A stretch of 33,375 bases of DNA from a virus. Location: positions 1 to 33,375 of IMG/VR virus record IMGVR_UViG_3300046791_000071; one strand, given 5' to 3'. The notes below the pieces were generated by a model. It saw only the letters and a program-made list of their open reading frames with translations. It had not been told where the DNA came from and searched no databases. Positions within the stretch are counted from its first letter, which is position 1. Each line of letters begins with the position of its first letter. Position numbers and translations under genes: made by a program. Below are positions 17,352 to 23,951 of the stretch, one piece after another.

Positions 17352-17560
17352 GGAAACCTGGGGAGGTGATGTCTCAGCAGTACCTTGCGGCGGCGGTTGT
17401 ATTTTCTGAAGTGTGGCCCATCCTCGTCGCCCACAAGAAGAAGGTGTTTGTCGTTCTTGTATTCGAGTTATGGGTACATAGTTTACTCTGGCAACACCTC
17501 AGTGAACTCAAGAAAATCAGTGACGCATTCCCAATTCTTAAATCATTCATCGGAAACTAA
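17348..17560 (+). CDS. Small membrane protein of the late operon
   Basis: This is a protein of about 70 residues with a hydrophobic stretch at about 32-50 (VFVVLVFELWVHSLLW) preceded by KKK and followed by a charged helix. ATG 17348 is chosen because it overlaps the previous stop as ATGA. An internal ATG at 17369 lies only two bases after a GGAGG run and is less likely; GTG at 17342 is also possible. Together with the proteins on either side it forms a run of three small membrane genes after the fibre, a common setting for holin and holin partners. No family is recognised. Confidence 0.5.
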   Translation: MRKPGEVMSQQYLAAAVVFSEVWPILVAHKKKVFVVLVFELWVHSLLWQHLSELKKISDAFPILKSFIGN

Positions 17561-17574
17561 CAAAGGAGCAACAA

Positions 17575-17757
17575 GTGGACACGAAGCCTTTTTATCTCAG
17601 TAAGGTTTTCTGGTTTAACCTCGCATCGGGGCTGTGGTTTCTCATCGGCCCGAAGGTGGGCATCCCTACGCTCGGCGCGGATACGTTCGCTGAGTTTGTG
17701 TTGGTGGCGAACATCATCCTGCGGGCGATCACCAAGGGAGCCATCTCCCTCACGTAG
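17575..17757 (+). CDS. Holin-like small membrane protein, GTG start
   Basis: The 60-residue product reads MDTKPFYLSKVFWFN, then two hydrophobic stretches (LASGLWFLIGPKVGIP; FAEFVLVANIILRAITKGAI). A '(K)P(F/W)YxSKxxWFN ... NIxLRxxTKxxI' pattern is common in small phage membrane proteins of lysis regions. An AAAGGAG ribosome site lies about eight bases before the GTG at 17575. It is the last gene of the + strand block and is followed by a terminator-like hairpin. Holin is the best guess, but no endolysin is adjacent: the M15 and GH18 enzymes are on the other strand. Confidence 0.55.
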   Translation: MDTKPFYLSKVFWFNLASGLWFLIGPKVGIPTLGADTFAEFVLVANIILRAITKGAISLT

Positions 17758-17762
17758 TCTTG

Positions 17763-17826
17763 TGGGGCCGGGGTGAGTCATCACACTTCATCTCTCCGGT
17801 GTGGTGGTTCTAACTGGCCCCATTTT
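17763..17826 (+). terminator. Likely terminator of the late (+ strand) operon
   Basis: Six bases after the last + strand stop there is a 7-bp outer stem TGGGGCC (17763-17769) / GGCCCCA (17816-17822) followed by TTTT. Inside it is a second stem, ATCACAC/GTGTGGT. The loop is longer than in a standard intrinsic terminator, so the call is moderate. Its place between convergent gene blocks fits. Confidence 0.45.
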
Positions 17827-18028
17827 ACTCTGTCCTGCGTCTGGGTACCTTCCCATCCACAAATACCTGCAAGTTGCCTACCTCCGTATAGGGTGAATCT
17901 GGGGTATCTGTACCCACTGGCGGAGAAAGTGTCTTAAACGCCGTCCTACGTCGATTGTGCCCCATTCTAGGATGTGGCCAGAGTGGGCCATCCTCCTCCA
18001 AATACCTACGATTTAGGCGTTTCCCCAT
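17825..18028 (-). CDS. Doubtful small ORF at the end of the - strand block
   Basis: This 67-residue frame overlaps the end of the preceding gene by 23 bases and ends in the convergence zone. The product is Arg/Pro-rich, has no recognisable motif, and its ATG has no good ribosome site. It could be the last gene of the operon, a decayed remnant, or chance. The 248-base interval 17758-18005 otherwise holds only the terminator-like hairpin. Confidence 0.2.
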   Translation of the reverse strand: MGKRLNRRYLEEDGPLWPHPRMGHNRRRTAFKTLSPPVGTDTPDSPYTEVGNLQVFVDGKVPRRRTE

Positions 18029-18650
18029 TGGGGCTCAACTTCTGGAATGTCGTCGGGCTCACCCACGCCCTATCCTGCCACTTCCCATCCTCCAACCTTC
18101 CCCCACTAATCCTCTCCAATCGTCCCTCGGCGATCGCAGTAGTGATCCACGCCCTCCTTGAGTTCTCCGGGAGGAAGGAGTCCATTGCAAGGAGTTCCTT
18201 GAGCGTGAACACTTCCGGCAACAAGGACATCAGGCGATCATACTCCATCCTCGACGTTTTCCACCAATCCTCGGAGTAGGACGCCTCATAGTATCCCTTG
18301 TTGGGGATGCGGGGCTCACCCACCCACTTTTTCCCTTGGACGTATTGCCAGAAGGATTGACACGCTAACTTCTGGGTTGAGCAGAGTTTGTAGTTCACAC
18401 AGAACTGGTGCTTGGACGCATCGTTGGTATCGCACGGTGAGGGTTGGTTGAGTTCGGCGAGTCTCGGTGGGGCGTTCATCCTGCGGTCGCGCTTGTCGTG
18501 GGACTTCTTCCGAGAGAGTGTATTGCGCTTGATCCGGCAAGGGTCACACCTCTTGGTCTGGGCGTAGACTACCCCAAGGTCTACCCCACAGTCCACACAG
18601 GACCTCTGGGCCTTGTAGGGTGGGCCGGAGGAGGGGGACGGAGTGGTCAA
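18006..18650 (-). CDS. Zinc-binding protein with C-terminal HTH-like domain, TTG start
   Basis: The 214-residue protein has an N-terminal treble-clef-type cluster (C18-x2-C21, C35-x2-C38), a basic linker, and a second Cys block (C84, C90, C97) in the pattern C-x5-C-x6-C followed by FWQYVQGKKWVGEPR and a YY pair. It ends with a helix-turn-helix-like part (FTLKELLAMD..PENSRRAWITTAIAEGRLERI). The second Cys block plus HTH layout is shared with the protein at 27588-28019. A regulatory or DNA-binding role is likely. TTG at 18650 overlaps the previous stop (TTGA), and a GAGG site lies eight bases upstream. Confidence 0.6.
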   Translation of the reverse strand: MTTPSPSSGPPYKAQRSCVDCGVDLGVVYAQTKRCDPCRIKRNTLSRKKSHDKRDRRMNAPPRLAELNQPSPCDTNDASKHQFCVNYKLCSTQKLACQSFWQYVQGKKWVGEPRIPNKGYYEASYSEDWWKTSRMEYDRLMSLLPEVFTLKELLAMDSFLPENSRRAWITTAIAEGRLERISGGRLEDGKWQDRAWVSPTTFQKLSPNGETPKS

Positions 18651-19090
18651 TTATTCCTCATCCTCTCGGTGAGATCAGCAATCATCCCCATCGCCCTCTC
18701 GGGATCACTCTTGGGTGCCATCGTACACTCATTGTCCTCGTGGTGTTCCTTGGTGCGCTCGGTGATGTAGAGGGCGCAATACTTACATTGTATCTGTTCC
18801 CTCCTGCGTCTTTCAAACTCAGCCACTTGGAACATTTCCCTGTTTTGCTCGTTGAGGGGGAACAGGCCACGCCATTGAGCGCGGCTGGATTGATTGAGTA
18901 TGGCCGCCGCTAACCTTTCATTGCCAAGCGAGAGGGTATATAGGTGTTTGAGGTTCATCTTGATGGCGGTCTCGGTCAGCCGGAACTTGATCTCAATGCG
19001 ACTCTGCACGAAGTCATCCCACGCCTCCCGGAGTTCGGGAGACATTGTGGCAATGTCAAGAGTATTTTTGGATGATCGCTTCAAGTTCAC
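18647..19090 (-). CDS. Phage replication-type domain fused to a C2HC zinc finger
   Basis: This 147-residue protein contains 'W..FVQSRIEIKFRLTETAIKMNLKHL' (spread over residues 24-50) and 'AAAILNQSSRAQWRGLFPLNEQ' (61-82, in part). The 'ILNQS...W(R/Q)GLFPL' signature marks a small domain found at the C-terminus of phage replication initiators and as a free-standing phage protein. A zinc knuckle follows: C102, C105, H116/H117, C122. The GTG at 19090 touches the AGGAG site; TTG at 19084 has that site five bases upstream and may be the real start. It overlaps the NinG-like gene by about 30 bases. Confidence 0.65.
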   Translation of the reverse strand: MNLKRSSKNTLDIATMSPELREAWDDFVQSRIEIKFRLTETAIKMNLKHLYTLSLGNERLAAAILNQSSRAQWRGLFPLNEQNREMFQVAEFERRRREQIQCKYCALYITERTKEHHEDNECTMAPKSDPERAMGMIADLTERMRNN

Positions 19091-19412
19091 TCCTGGTGAA
19101 TTTGTGTGGCTCTTTTGACTGATCTACAAGTCTCAGATATGTTATTGGCCCCACCCTGTCAACAAACCAAGCCGTGTATAGTTCAGGGCGGTATTGGTGG
19201 ATATAGTTTTCCTTGGCACACTGCCCGAAAACATTTTGCTCGTCAAATCGCGTCGATAGCCTCCTCGCGGAGATGAGGTGCCCCGCCGTCAGCCGCTTCT
19301 TCGTCCCGCACTGGACACACTTACCATCCCTGCGCCTGACCCACGCATTGAATACGCGGACCGCATCCTTCATCAATCGAGGGATTGGAGTCTTGCGGGG
19401 CCTGCGTTTCAC
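19056..19412 (-). CDS. NinG/Rap-like recombination nuclease domain protein, GTG start
   Basis: The 118-residue protein has a zinc-type pair C32-x2-C35, then AGHLISARR (43-51), TRFDEQNVFGQC (54-65) and a downstream YxxWFVDRVG segment. That order (CxxC, AGH, RFxxxNVxxQC, G-rich end) is the HNH-like core of lambda NinG (Rap), which acts on branched DNA during recombination. It is shorter than NinG (about 200 residues), with the N-terminal extension reduced. An AAGGAGG site lies five bases before the GTG, which overlaps the upstream stop as GTGA; both facts fix the start. Confidence 0.75.
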   Translation of the reverse strand: MKRRPRKTPIPRLMKDAVRVFNAWVRRRDGKCVQCGTKKRLTAGHLISARRLSTRFDEQNVFGQCAKENYIHQYRPELYTAWFVDRVGPITYLRLVDQSKEPHKFTRSELEAIIQKYS

Positions 19413-19621
19413 CCGACCTCCTTGCCGTGCAGAGTGATTTCCTTGCCCAGTAATGCGTCCACCATTTCACGGGCATCGCTTACACCCTTAACGGCATCCT
19501 TCATCCCGGCAAGATACGCACCGTAATACTTGTACCAGTCCGGCAGAGGGTACTTGGAGTATTTGTCCGCATACTCAATAGCCATAGCCTCGCCCCGGTT
19601 CGCCGGGTTCATATAGCCCAT
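19409..19621 (-). CDS. Small protein, unknown
   Basis: The 70-residue product (MGYMNPANRGEAMAIEYADKY at its start) is charged and helical, with no membrane span or Cys. A second ATG three codons in is an alternative start. It is linked to the NinG-like gene by a GTGA overlap and follows the GH18 gene by two bases, so it is co-translated. The 'YGAYLAGMKDAV' segment is a pattern seen in short phage proteins near recombination genes. Function unknown. Confidence 0.55.
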   Translation of the reverse strand: MGYMNPANRGEAMAIEYADKYSKYPLPDWYKYYGAYLAGMKDAVKGVSDAREMVDALLGKEITLHGKEVG

Positions 19622-19623
19622 AC

Positions 19624-20916
19624 CTACCTCACCCTCACGGTGTCATAGGTGATCTCGTGGAGCGCGTCATCAATCTTCATCGGCACCTTAAAGTCTAGCG
19701 TTCTGGGCACCAACTTGAAGATCATCCATACGGTGTCGCACTTGGTGACAACGGGTGGGATGGGCGGAGGTGTGGACTGCCCACCAAAGTACCTCCCAAT
19801 CTGGGAGAAGAACCACCCCCGACCACCAGGAGGCACGGTGGGGGTACTCCATATCTCACTCCCCAAGTTCCAGAACATCACCCCACCGATGTCCATTGAG
19901 TCAACAAGCGTCCTTGCGCCAGCGACCGCCTTGTCATAGCCGGGGAACGTGGTGAATGTCCACAACTTCCCATCAACGTAGGCACTGTAAGCGTAGGAGG
20001 TATCGTCCCACCTGATCGTACCGGGCAACACCCCGGAGAGGTAGGAATACTGGGTGGCGAAGTCTGGGTTGGAGCTACCATCGGTCATTGTGGAGATGTT
20101 GAGTTGGCGGATGCGGGTAATCCCACCGCCATACCACGTGGGGTTAGCGTCGAATCCGACCACCACCTTGGACTTGGGCCACCCTGCGGCGACGGCTTCA
20201 ATGGCCGCCTTCTGCATCGAAGGTGCCTCACTGTTGGCACCTTGACCCGCAAGGTAGTCAGTGTACCCGCCAGTACCATTCCAATATTTCCTCGACTTCA
20301 CCGAGTTGTCGTGGACGGCGCGTCCCCACCAATCCCCCACATTGTCGTAGGACATAATGTTCATGTGGTGGACGAGGGGGTTCAAGCTCACCCAACTCTT
20401 TGAGCGTCCCTGCCCCACGGTGAGGACGAGGTAGGCCCCTTTGGGGGTGAGGGAGTCTTTGACTACCTGCATGAACCCCTTGACGTTGGTGAGGGTGGGG
20501 CTACTCTCAATGTCCAACTCGATGAAGTCAATTCCCTTGGCCTCAACGAGGAACACTTGGTAGGATGCCCAACTAGCCCACTTGGTAGGATCATTGATGA
20601 CTGAGACCAATGCGGCATCACTCGACCCACCGTAGCAGAGTCCCGCCTTGACCCCCTTGGAGTGGGCGTAGGCACTCATTGGGGTGAGTTGGTTGAAGTA
20701 GGATTGATTGATCGGTGTGGAGCCACCAGTAGCAAAGAGGACAACGTGGGTCAACGATCCCCAGGGGAGGCTATCCACCGGGACTACACCCGCGGAAGTG
20801 GATGACCACTTGGTGTCGTCAAACGTGAGATACCCGTAGACAATCTTCTTCTCCTGTGCGGAGGTGGTCGCAAAAAGCGACATCCCCAATAACGTGACAG
20901 CGATGAACTTATTCAT
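19624..20916 (-). CDS. Exported GH18 glycosidase (chitinase/endoglycosidase-like)
   Basis: The 430-residue enzyme has a Sec signal peptide (cleavage TSA|QEKK after residue 20) and a GH18 barrel. Visible motifs are CYGGSS at 94-99 (SxGG-like strand), D130-x2-E133-x-D135-x-E137 matching DxxDxDxE with E137 as proton donor and one Asp changed to Glu, MSYD at 188-191, and GGVMFWNLGSE at 344-354. A Pro-rich link and a ~45-residue tail follow. GH18 enzymes cut beta-1,4 links between GlcNAc units. Here it could attack cell wall, capsule or host glycan, or serve as lysin. An AGGAGG site lies 11 bases upstream. Confidence 0.85.
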   Translation of the reverse strand: MNKFIAVTLLGMSLFATTSAQEKKIVYGYLTFDDTKWSSTSAGVVPVDSLPWGSLTHVVLFATGGSTPINQSYFNQLTPMSAYAHSKGVKAGLCYGGSSDAALVSVINDPTKWASWASYQVFLVEAKGIDFIELDIESSPTLTNVKGFMQVVKDSLTPKGAYLVLTVGQGRSKSWVSLNPLVHHMNIMSYDNVGDWWGRAVHDNSVKSRKYWNGTGGYTDYLAGQGANSEAPSMQKAAIEAVAAGWPKSKVVVGFDANPTWYGGGITRIRQLNISTMTDGSSNPDFATQYSYLSGVLPGTIRWDDTSYAYSAYVDGKLWTFTTFPGYDKAVAGARTLVDSMDIGGVMFWNLGSEIWSTPTVPPGGRGWFFSQIGRYFGGQSTPPPIPPVVTKCDTVWMIFKLVPRTLDFKVPMKIDDALHEITYDTVRVR

Positions 20917-20931
20917 GTAGACAGTTTCCTC

Positions 20932-21132
20932 CTAGTATTTCATTGAAATGTTCGGCCTGACGAGTATGCCGCAGAGAAGATCGAGGCATAATGCTTGCCA
21001 GAATCCGATGAGTGGAAGGTGGAACAGATCGGGCATCAGGAAATTCCAAATCCACATTACTGGCAGGGCCATCAATACCCCCACCAGCGCGATGGTCCCA
21101 ACTCCAAACGCGATGACGCCAAGTATAGCCAT
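20932..21132 (-). CDS. Two-span small membrane protein
   Basis: The 66-residue protein has two hydrophobic segments (IAFGVGTIALVGVLMALPVMWIW, in part; and FWQALCLDLLCGILV). The 'NFLMPxLFxLPxIxFWQALxLxLLCGIL' pattern is widespread in short phage and bacterial membrane proteins. A CAGGAGA ribosome site is well placed. It lies directly before the exported GH18 gene, so a holin-like or export-linked role is conceivable, but the pattern has no established function. Confidence 0.65.
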   Translation of the reverse strand: MAILGVIAFGVGTIALVGVLMALPVMWIWNFLMPDLFHLPLIGFWQALCLDLLCGILVRPNISMKY

Positions 21133-21150
21133 TGTTTCTCTCCTGTTTAG

Positions 21151-21531
21151 TTATCGGTTGTCGAGTTCGGGGTGTTCCCGAAGCGTCTGTGAGATAAGCA
21201 TTGCGTTAGCCAAGACGTGCCCGATGGTGGGTTGATGACTTTCCGGGTCAACGTCCTCCTTGCGTTGTAGTGCGGCGATGTGGCGCATGAGGCAATCGAG
21301 TAAGTCTGTGACCGCCCTCCCCTTCATCCAGTTATTGCGGTCGTACTTCTTGGCCCCAAACTCCATCACCCTCGCCATCGGCTCAAGTGAACGTAGATCG
21401 ATGAGGGAGAGTTGGGGCTTGCCGGAGTTGTACCGTTTGGCGACTACCTCGTTGTGGTGGGCCTCATCCATCGTCTTGTCGTGCATTGTGTCCTGCATAT
21501 CTTCTAGGATTGAGGCCACACCGCTACCCAT
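21151..21531 (-). CDS. dATP/dGTP diphosphohydrolase-domain protein (DUF5664 type)
   Basis: The 126-residue protein shows the family signature: RYNSGKPQLSLID (33-45), EFGAKKYDRNNWMKG (57-71), LLDCLMRHIAAL (77-88) and a late GHVLANAMLI (104-113). Related MazG-like phage enzymes remove pyrophosphate from dATP/dGTP, shifting nucleotide pools, in some phages to support 2-aminoadenine DNA. The metal-binding EExxE pattern of true MazG is not obvious here, so substrate and activity are open. PurZ- and DpoZ-type genes are not in this window. Its ATG overlaps the previous stop (TGATG). Confidence 0.7.
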   Translation of the reverse strand: MGSGVASILEDMQDTMHDKTMDEAHHNEVVAKRYNSGKPQLSLIDLRSLEPMARVMEFGAKKYDRNNWMKGRAVTDLLDCLMRHIAALQRKEDVDPESHQPTIGHVLANAMLISQTLREHPELDNR

Positions 21532-22019
21532 CAGCTCACCCCGCCGTCATCAGTCCCGCACCATTGTTTGATTCTGGCGGCGCTAACAAGCTTCTCGTCC
21601 TCAAAGTAGCCGATGACGTATGCCGCATTCCAACAGTACGACCCCTCCTCGTATGGAGGATGCACCACCCACCCACAGCCGAACATCGCCGCGTACACGC
21701 GAGTCCAGTAGAGGGCCTGTACGAGTTCAACGTAGTATCTCCGCTCATTGGCGCACAACGCACCATTCTTGGTGGCATCCGGCGTGATCTCATCCGGTGG
21801 GATTGAGGCGGCGAGTTCCCTGAACGAGAGGTCGATGTTGGCGAGGACACCATCCTGGTGAGCCTGCATCCTCGCGTTCTCAGGTCTGGGGATGTGCCCG
21901 TGTGGGGCACTGATCCCCGCCTCCGGCCTGGGGACACCACCGTGGAGGACGCCGACACCGGCGAAGAGGTCAACGCGGAATTTCTCGATTTGTTCCTTGG
22001 TGAGTTTGTGTGGGGTCAT
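21531..22019 (-). CDS. Hypothetical protein, Trp/Tyr-rich
   Basis: The 162-residue product starts MTPHKLTKEQIEKFRVDL and has a Pro/His-rich stretch (about 25-50), a helical part with RYYVELVQALYWTRVYAAMFGCGW, and an aromatic C-terminus. Neither a membrane span nor a clear zinc pattern is present. A GAGGG site lies seven bases before the ATG. It sits between the SSB-like pair and the nucleotide-hydrolase gene, so a role in DNA metabolism is possible by context only. Not recognised. Confidence 0.55.
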   Translation of the reverse strand: MTPHKLTKEQIEKFRVDLFAGVGVLHGGVPRPEAGISAPHGHIPRPENARMQAHQDGVLANIDLSFRELAASIPPDEITPDATKNGALCANERRYYVELVQALYWTRVYAAMFGCGWVVHPPYEEGSYCWNAAYVIGYFEDEKLVSAARIKQWCGTDDGGVS

Positions 22020-22028
22020 AGTGTTCCC

Positions 22029-22319
22029 TCAAAATGGAGTGGTGAGATTTTCTTCCCCAGGTTTGTCCTGTGGCATACCTTCCGGTGCCTTGGCGGGTGG
22101 CACCCACGACGACTTTTCCTCCACGGCAACAAAGTGAGTGGCCTTGGAGCGTGAGTCGGGTTCCTTCATCAGCCCCACGTAGAGCCTGACCCCACCATAA
22201 GCGTTGGCCTCCAACTTGGCGATCTCGTCCTTCTTGATCTCGATGGCGATACCATACTTGTTGGTCCAGCCTTTTCCCACATAGACCTTCTTCGGGGTGT
22301 CGCTAGCGTTGATTGGCAT
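22029..22319 (-). CDS. Small companion of the SSB-like protein
   Basis: This 96-residue protein has a strand-rich core (KVYVGKGWTNKYGIAIEI, then VRLYVGLMKEPDSRSKATHFVAVEE) resembling small phage proteins encoded beside recombination or SSB genes. The last residues are acidic and end in TTPF, echoing the DDIPF tip of the SSB-like protein just upstream. No ribosome site is visible; the ATG comes only three bases after the upstream stop, so translation probably depends on re-initiation. Role unproven; an accessory DNA-binding protein is a fair guess. Confidence 0.6.
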   Translation of the reverse strand: MPINASDTPKKVYVGKGWTNKYGIAIEIKKDEIAKLEANAYGGVRLYVGLMKEPDSRSKATHFVAVEEKSSWVPPAKAPEGMPQDKPGEENLTTPF

Positions 22320-22322
22320 AGG

Positions 22323-22883
22323 TCAGAAAGGAATGTCGTCCGTGGTGTCGGGGGCCGCATCGGGTGGGTCAGTCACCACCGCTTCGTGGACAATTTGTTT
22401 CGCCCTCTCCTTGTTGATCCACTCCATATACCTCTCGGAAGGGGTGGTGAAGGTGGGGGTGAGCGCGGGCATCCCAGTGGGGACAGCCATCACGCCAGTC
22501 ACCTTGCGCTTGTCGGTCTCGGTGGCCACGATGGACAGGAGGCAGTTGGCACCAATGATTGTCTCGATGTCGAACCCCTTCAACTCCTCGGCGGTGAACT
22601 TCTTGCCACGCCAGTTCTCCAAGTCCTTGCGGAGGTTGGCCTTCTCTGACAGGGATAGGGTGTAGAATCGGGTAATCATAAACGGCTTCCCCGCGTGTTC
22701 CCCCTGCGTCATCCTCTGGGAAAGTTCCCACGCGACGATCACCTTGCGGGCCTCACTAGGCGGTTTTCCGGGGTATTCGACCTTCTGAATCCCAATATCG
22801 TGCACGCTTACGCAGACTCCCTGCACGGTGCCAGGGGTCGGCTTCTCGAAGTTGTCCCCGTCCTGTTTTGCGATAATCGGCAT
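22323..22883 (-). CDS. Phage single-stranded DNA-binding-like protein
   Basis: The 186-residue protein shows a pattern common in phage replication modules: MPIIAKQDGDNFE, VQGVCVSVHDIGIQKVEYPG, RFYTLSLSEKANLRKDLENW (in part) and FDIETIIGANCLLSIVATE, consistent with an OB fold. The C-terminus is acidic and ends in D-D-I-P-F, identical to the tip through which bacterial SSB recruits partner proteins. A strong AAGGAGAGAGAT site precedes the ATG. It lies with an exonuclease, a NinG-like protein and replication-domain genes, so a role in replication or recombination is well supported by context. Confidence 0.75.
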   Translation of the reverse strand: MPIIAKQDGDNFEKPTPGTVQGVCVSVHDIGIQKVEYPGKPPSEARKVIVAWELSQRMTQGEHAGKPFMITRFYTLSLSEKANLRKDLENWRGKKFTAEELKGFDIETIIGANCLLSIVATETDKRKVTGVMAVPTGMPALTPTFTTPSERYMEWINKERAKQIVHEAVVTDPPDAAPDTTDDIPF

Positions 22884-22900
22884 ATCTCTCTCCTTGGTTG

Positions 22901-23194
22901 TTAAGTTGTTGGTTTCATCGGAATCAATCTCAACTTGCGCTTACCGAACACATCCTCGTCCGGCTTCTCCATCCTACGCATCTTGTATTGGACGGGACTA
23001 TCACTGAAGTAGGTTTGAACTTTGCCGTCTGGCGTCACGGTGATCTTGTCCCCCACCAGTGCGGCCACCGAGTCCTCAAATTCTAGGTATGAGGCCCAAG
23101 TCATCCCGTGTGACTTCAACACCACATCACTCGCGGCCCTACTCGCGGCCTTGCGCTCGGCCTCTATCTTGGCCCAACGGTCAACGTCACTCAC
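22901..23194 (-). CDS. Small charged protein, unknown (GTG start)
   Basis: GTG 23194 is preferred over the longer frame beginning at 23272, because it forms a GTGA overlap with the upstream stop, while the extra 26 residues would lie inside the zinc-finger gene. The 97-residue product starts (V)SDVDRWAKIEAERKAA and ends with a basic KRKLRLIPMK segment; the middle is strand-like (KITVTPDGKVQTYFSD). Not recognised. Position next to the SSB-like gene suggests the DNA-metabolism group. Confidence 0.55.
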   Translation of the reverse strand: MSDVDRWAKIEAERKAASRAASDVVLKSHGMTWASYLEFEDSVAALVGDKITVTPDGKVQTYFSDSPVQYKMRRMEKPDEDVFGKRKLRLIPMKPTT

Positions 23195-23397
23195 CCCATC
23201 ATCTCCCGGTCTAATCTGTGACCGACTGTGTGGGCGATATAGGCATCCATATTTGATATGCGCTCCCCACACTCCCCACAGATTTCGTCGTGGTCGTCGG
23301 ATTCACAGAACTCACGGAGAAGTCCATCCTCGTCAAACCCACTCCCGACAATACTCTCAAAAAATGCCACCGAGTTCGCCACATAGTCCCAACTCAC
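23191..23397 (-). CDS. Small C2H2 zinc-finger protein
   Basis: The 68-residue protein carries an acidic helical N-terminus and one finger, C40-x2-C43-x12-H56-x3-H60, the exact classical C2H2 spacing. That is a strong pattern for so short a protein. It overlaps neighbours by GTGA downstream and ATGA upstream. Single-finger phage proteins can bind nucleic acid or proteins; target unknown. It uses the same spacing as the head-region protein at 2361-2735, though the flanks differ. Confidence 0.65.
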   Translation of the reverse strand: MSWDYVANSVAFFESIVGSGFDEDGLLREFCESDDHDEICGECGERISNMDAYIAHTVGHRLDREMMG

Positions 23398-23585
23398 TCG
23401 TCATTCCTCACACCGGGGAGGACGATGGTATCCTCCCTCATTTGGTCGAGTGCCCGGAAGATGTGCGACCTCTCTGAGTCCCCGTGGAGTCGCATCAACT
23501 CAAGGATGTCCCACTTGGCGGACTTCTCGATGGACTTATTCTCAATCATTCCATCGAGGATCAGTGCGGCGCGAGAGTAATTCAT
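23394..23585 (-). CDS. Small helical protein, unknown
   Basis: This is a 63-residue protein (MNYSRAALILDGMIENKSIEK at its start) with alternating charged and hydrophobic residues, probably a helical bundle. It is joined to both neighbours by ATGA overlaps, which fix its limits. No motif is recognised. Confidence 0.5.
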   Translation of the reverse strand: MNYSRAALILDGMIENKSIEKSAKWDILELMRLHGDSERSHIFRALDQMREDTIVLPGVRNDE

Positions 23586-23773
23586 ACGGCGTACCTATTG
23601 TCCAGATAGACGGTGACGTAGCACTCCCCACCCTCACGGCGGATAATACTGGACACCTTGAGCTTGGTAGCCTTTTCCAGAGCTTGTACGGCCTCGGTGA
23701 TTAGGCGCTCAGTTTCTTCGACCGCGGCGAGTGTTGCATCCCTCATTGGTGCCTCCATAATGATCTTATCCAT
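23582..23773 (-). CDS. Small protein, unknown
   Basis: The 63-residue product begins MDKIIMEAPMRDATLAAVEE. The frame is open up to 23866, but that extension would overlap the small membrane gene at 23781-23909, so ATG 23773, seven bases after that gene's stop, is chosen. A helix (about 8-38, Glu/Ala-rich) is followed by strands (KVSSIIRREGGECYVTVYLDN). The helix-strand layout recalls small DNA-bending or regulatory proteins, without a family match. Confidence 0.5.
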   Translation of the reverse strand: MDKIIMEAPMRDATLAAVEETERLITEAVQALEKATKLKVSSIIRREGGECYVTVYLDNRYAV

Positions 23774-23780
23774 TGGATAC

Positions 23781-23909
23781 CTAGCTGTTGACCAAGTAGC
23801 AAATATACATTCCAGCCACCACCCCACCAACGAACGCCAGCACCACCAGCCACGCAATAGTCTCATTGTCGAGGACTGGGGGATTGGGTCTATTGTATCG
23901 GTAGTTCAT
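23781..23909 (-). CDS. 42-residue single-span membrane protein, first gene after promoter A
   Basis: The start ATG 23909 is placed directly after a promoter whose -10 box (23915-23920) lies five bases upstream, so the mRNA is probably leaderless. The product is MNYRYNRPNPPVLDNETIAW followed by one span (about 20-39, Gly/Val/Ala-rich) and a short end. An open frame extends upstream to 24068 but runs through the promoter, the palindrome and the preceding gene. Codons 2-5 contain the half-site CTACCGAT. Function unknown. Confidence 0.6.
   Translation of the reverse strand: MNYRYNRPNPPVLDNETIAWLVVLAFVGGVVAGMYICYLVNS
23897..23904. promoter_or_regulatory. Operator half-site A2 (ATCGGTAG)
   Basis: This half-site matches one arm of the palindrome at 23952-23970 and lies inside the first codons of the small membrane gene. 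The same half-site accompanies the second palindrome (31784-31791). The minus-strand match GAACTACCGATA is 12 bases long and identical at both loci. Confidence 0.45.
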
Positions 23910-23914
23910 AATGA

Positions 23915-23943
23915 AATATACCTCACTGGAATTTAAGACGCAA
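23915..23943 (-). promoter_or_regulatory. Promoter A, leaderless type
   Basis: On the minus strand: TTGCGT (23943-23938), 17 bases, TATATT (23920-23915), then TCATT and ATG. The extended box TATATTTC fits the Bacteroidota -7 consensus TAnnTTTG in seven of eight positions. The start codon lies where transcription would begin. Confidence 0.5.
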
Positions 23944-23951
23944 GGGAAATT

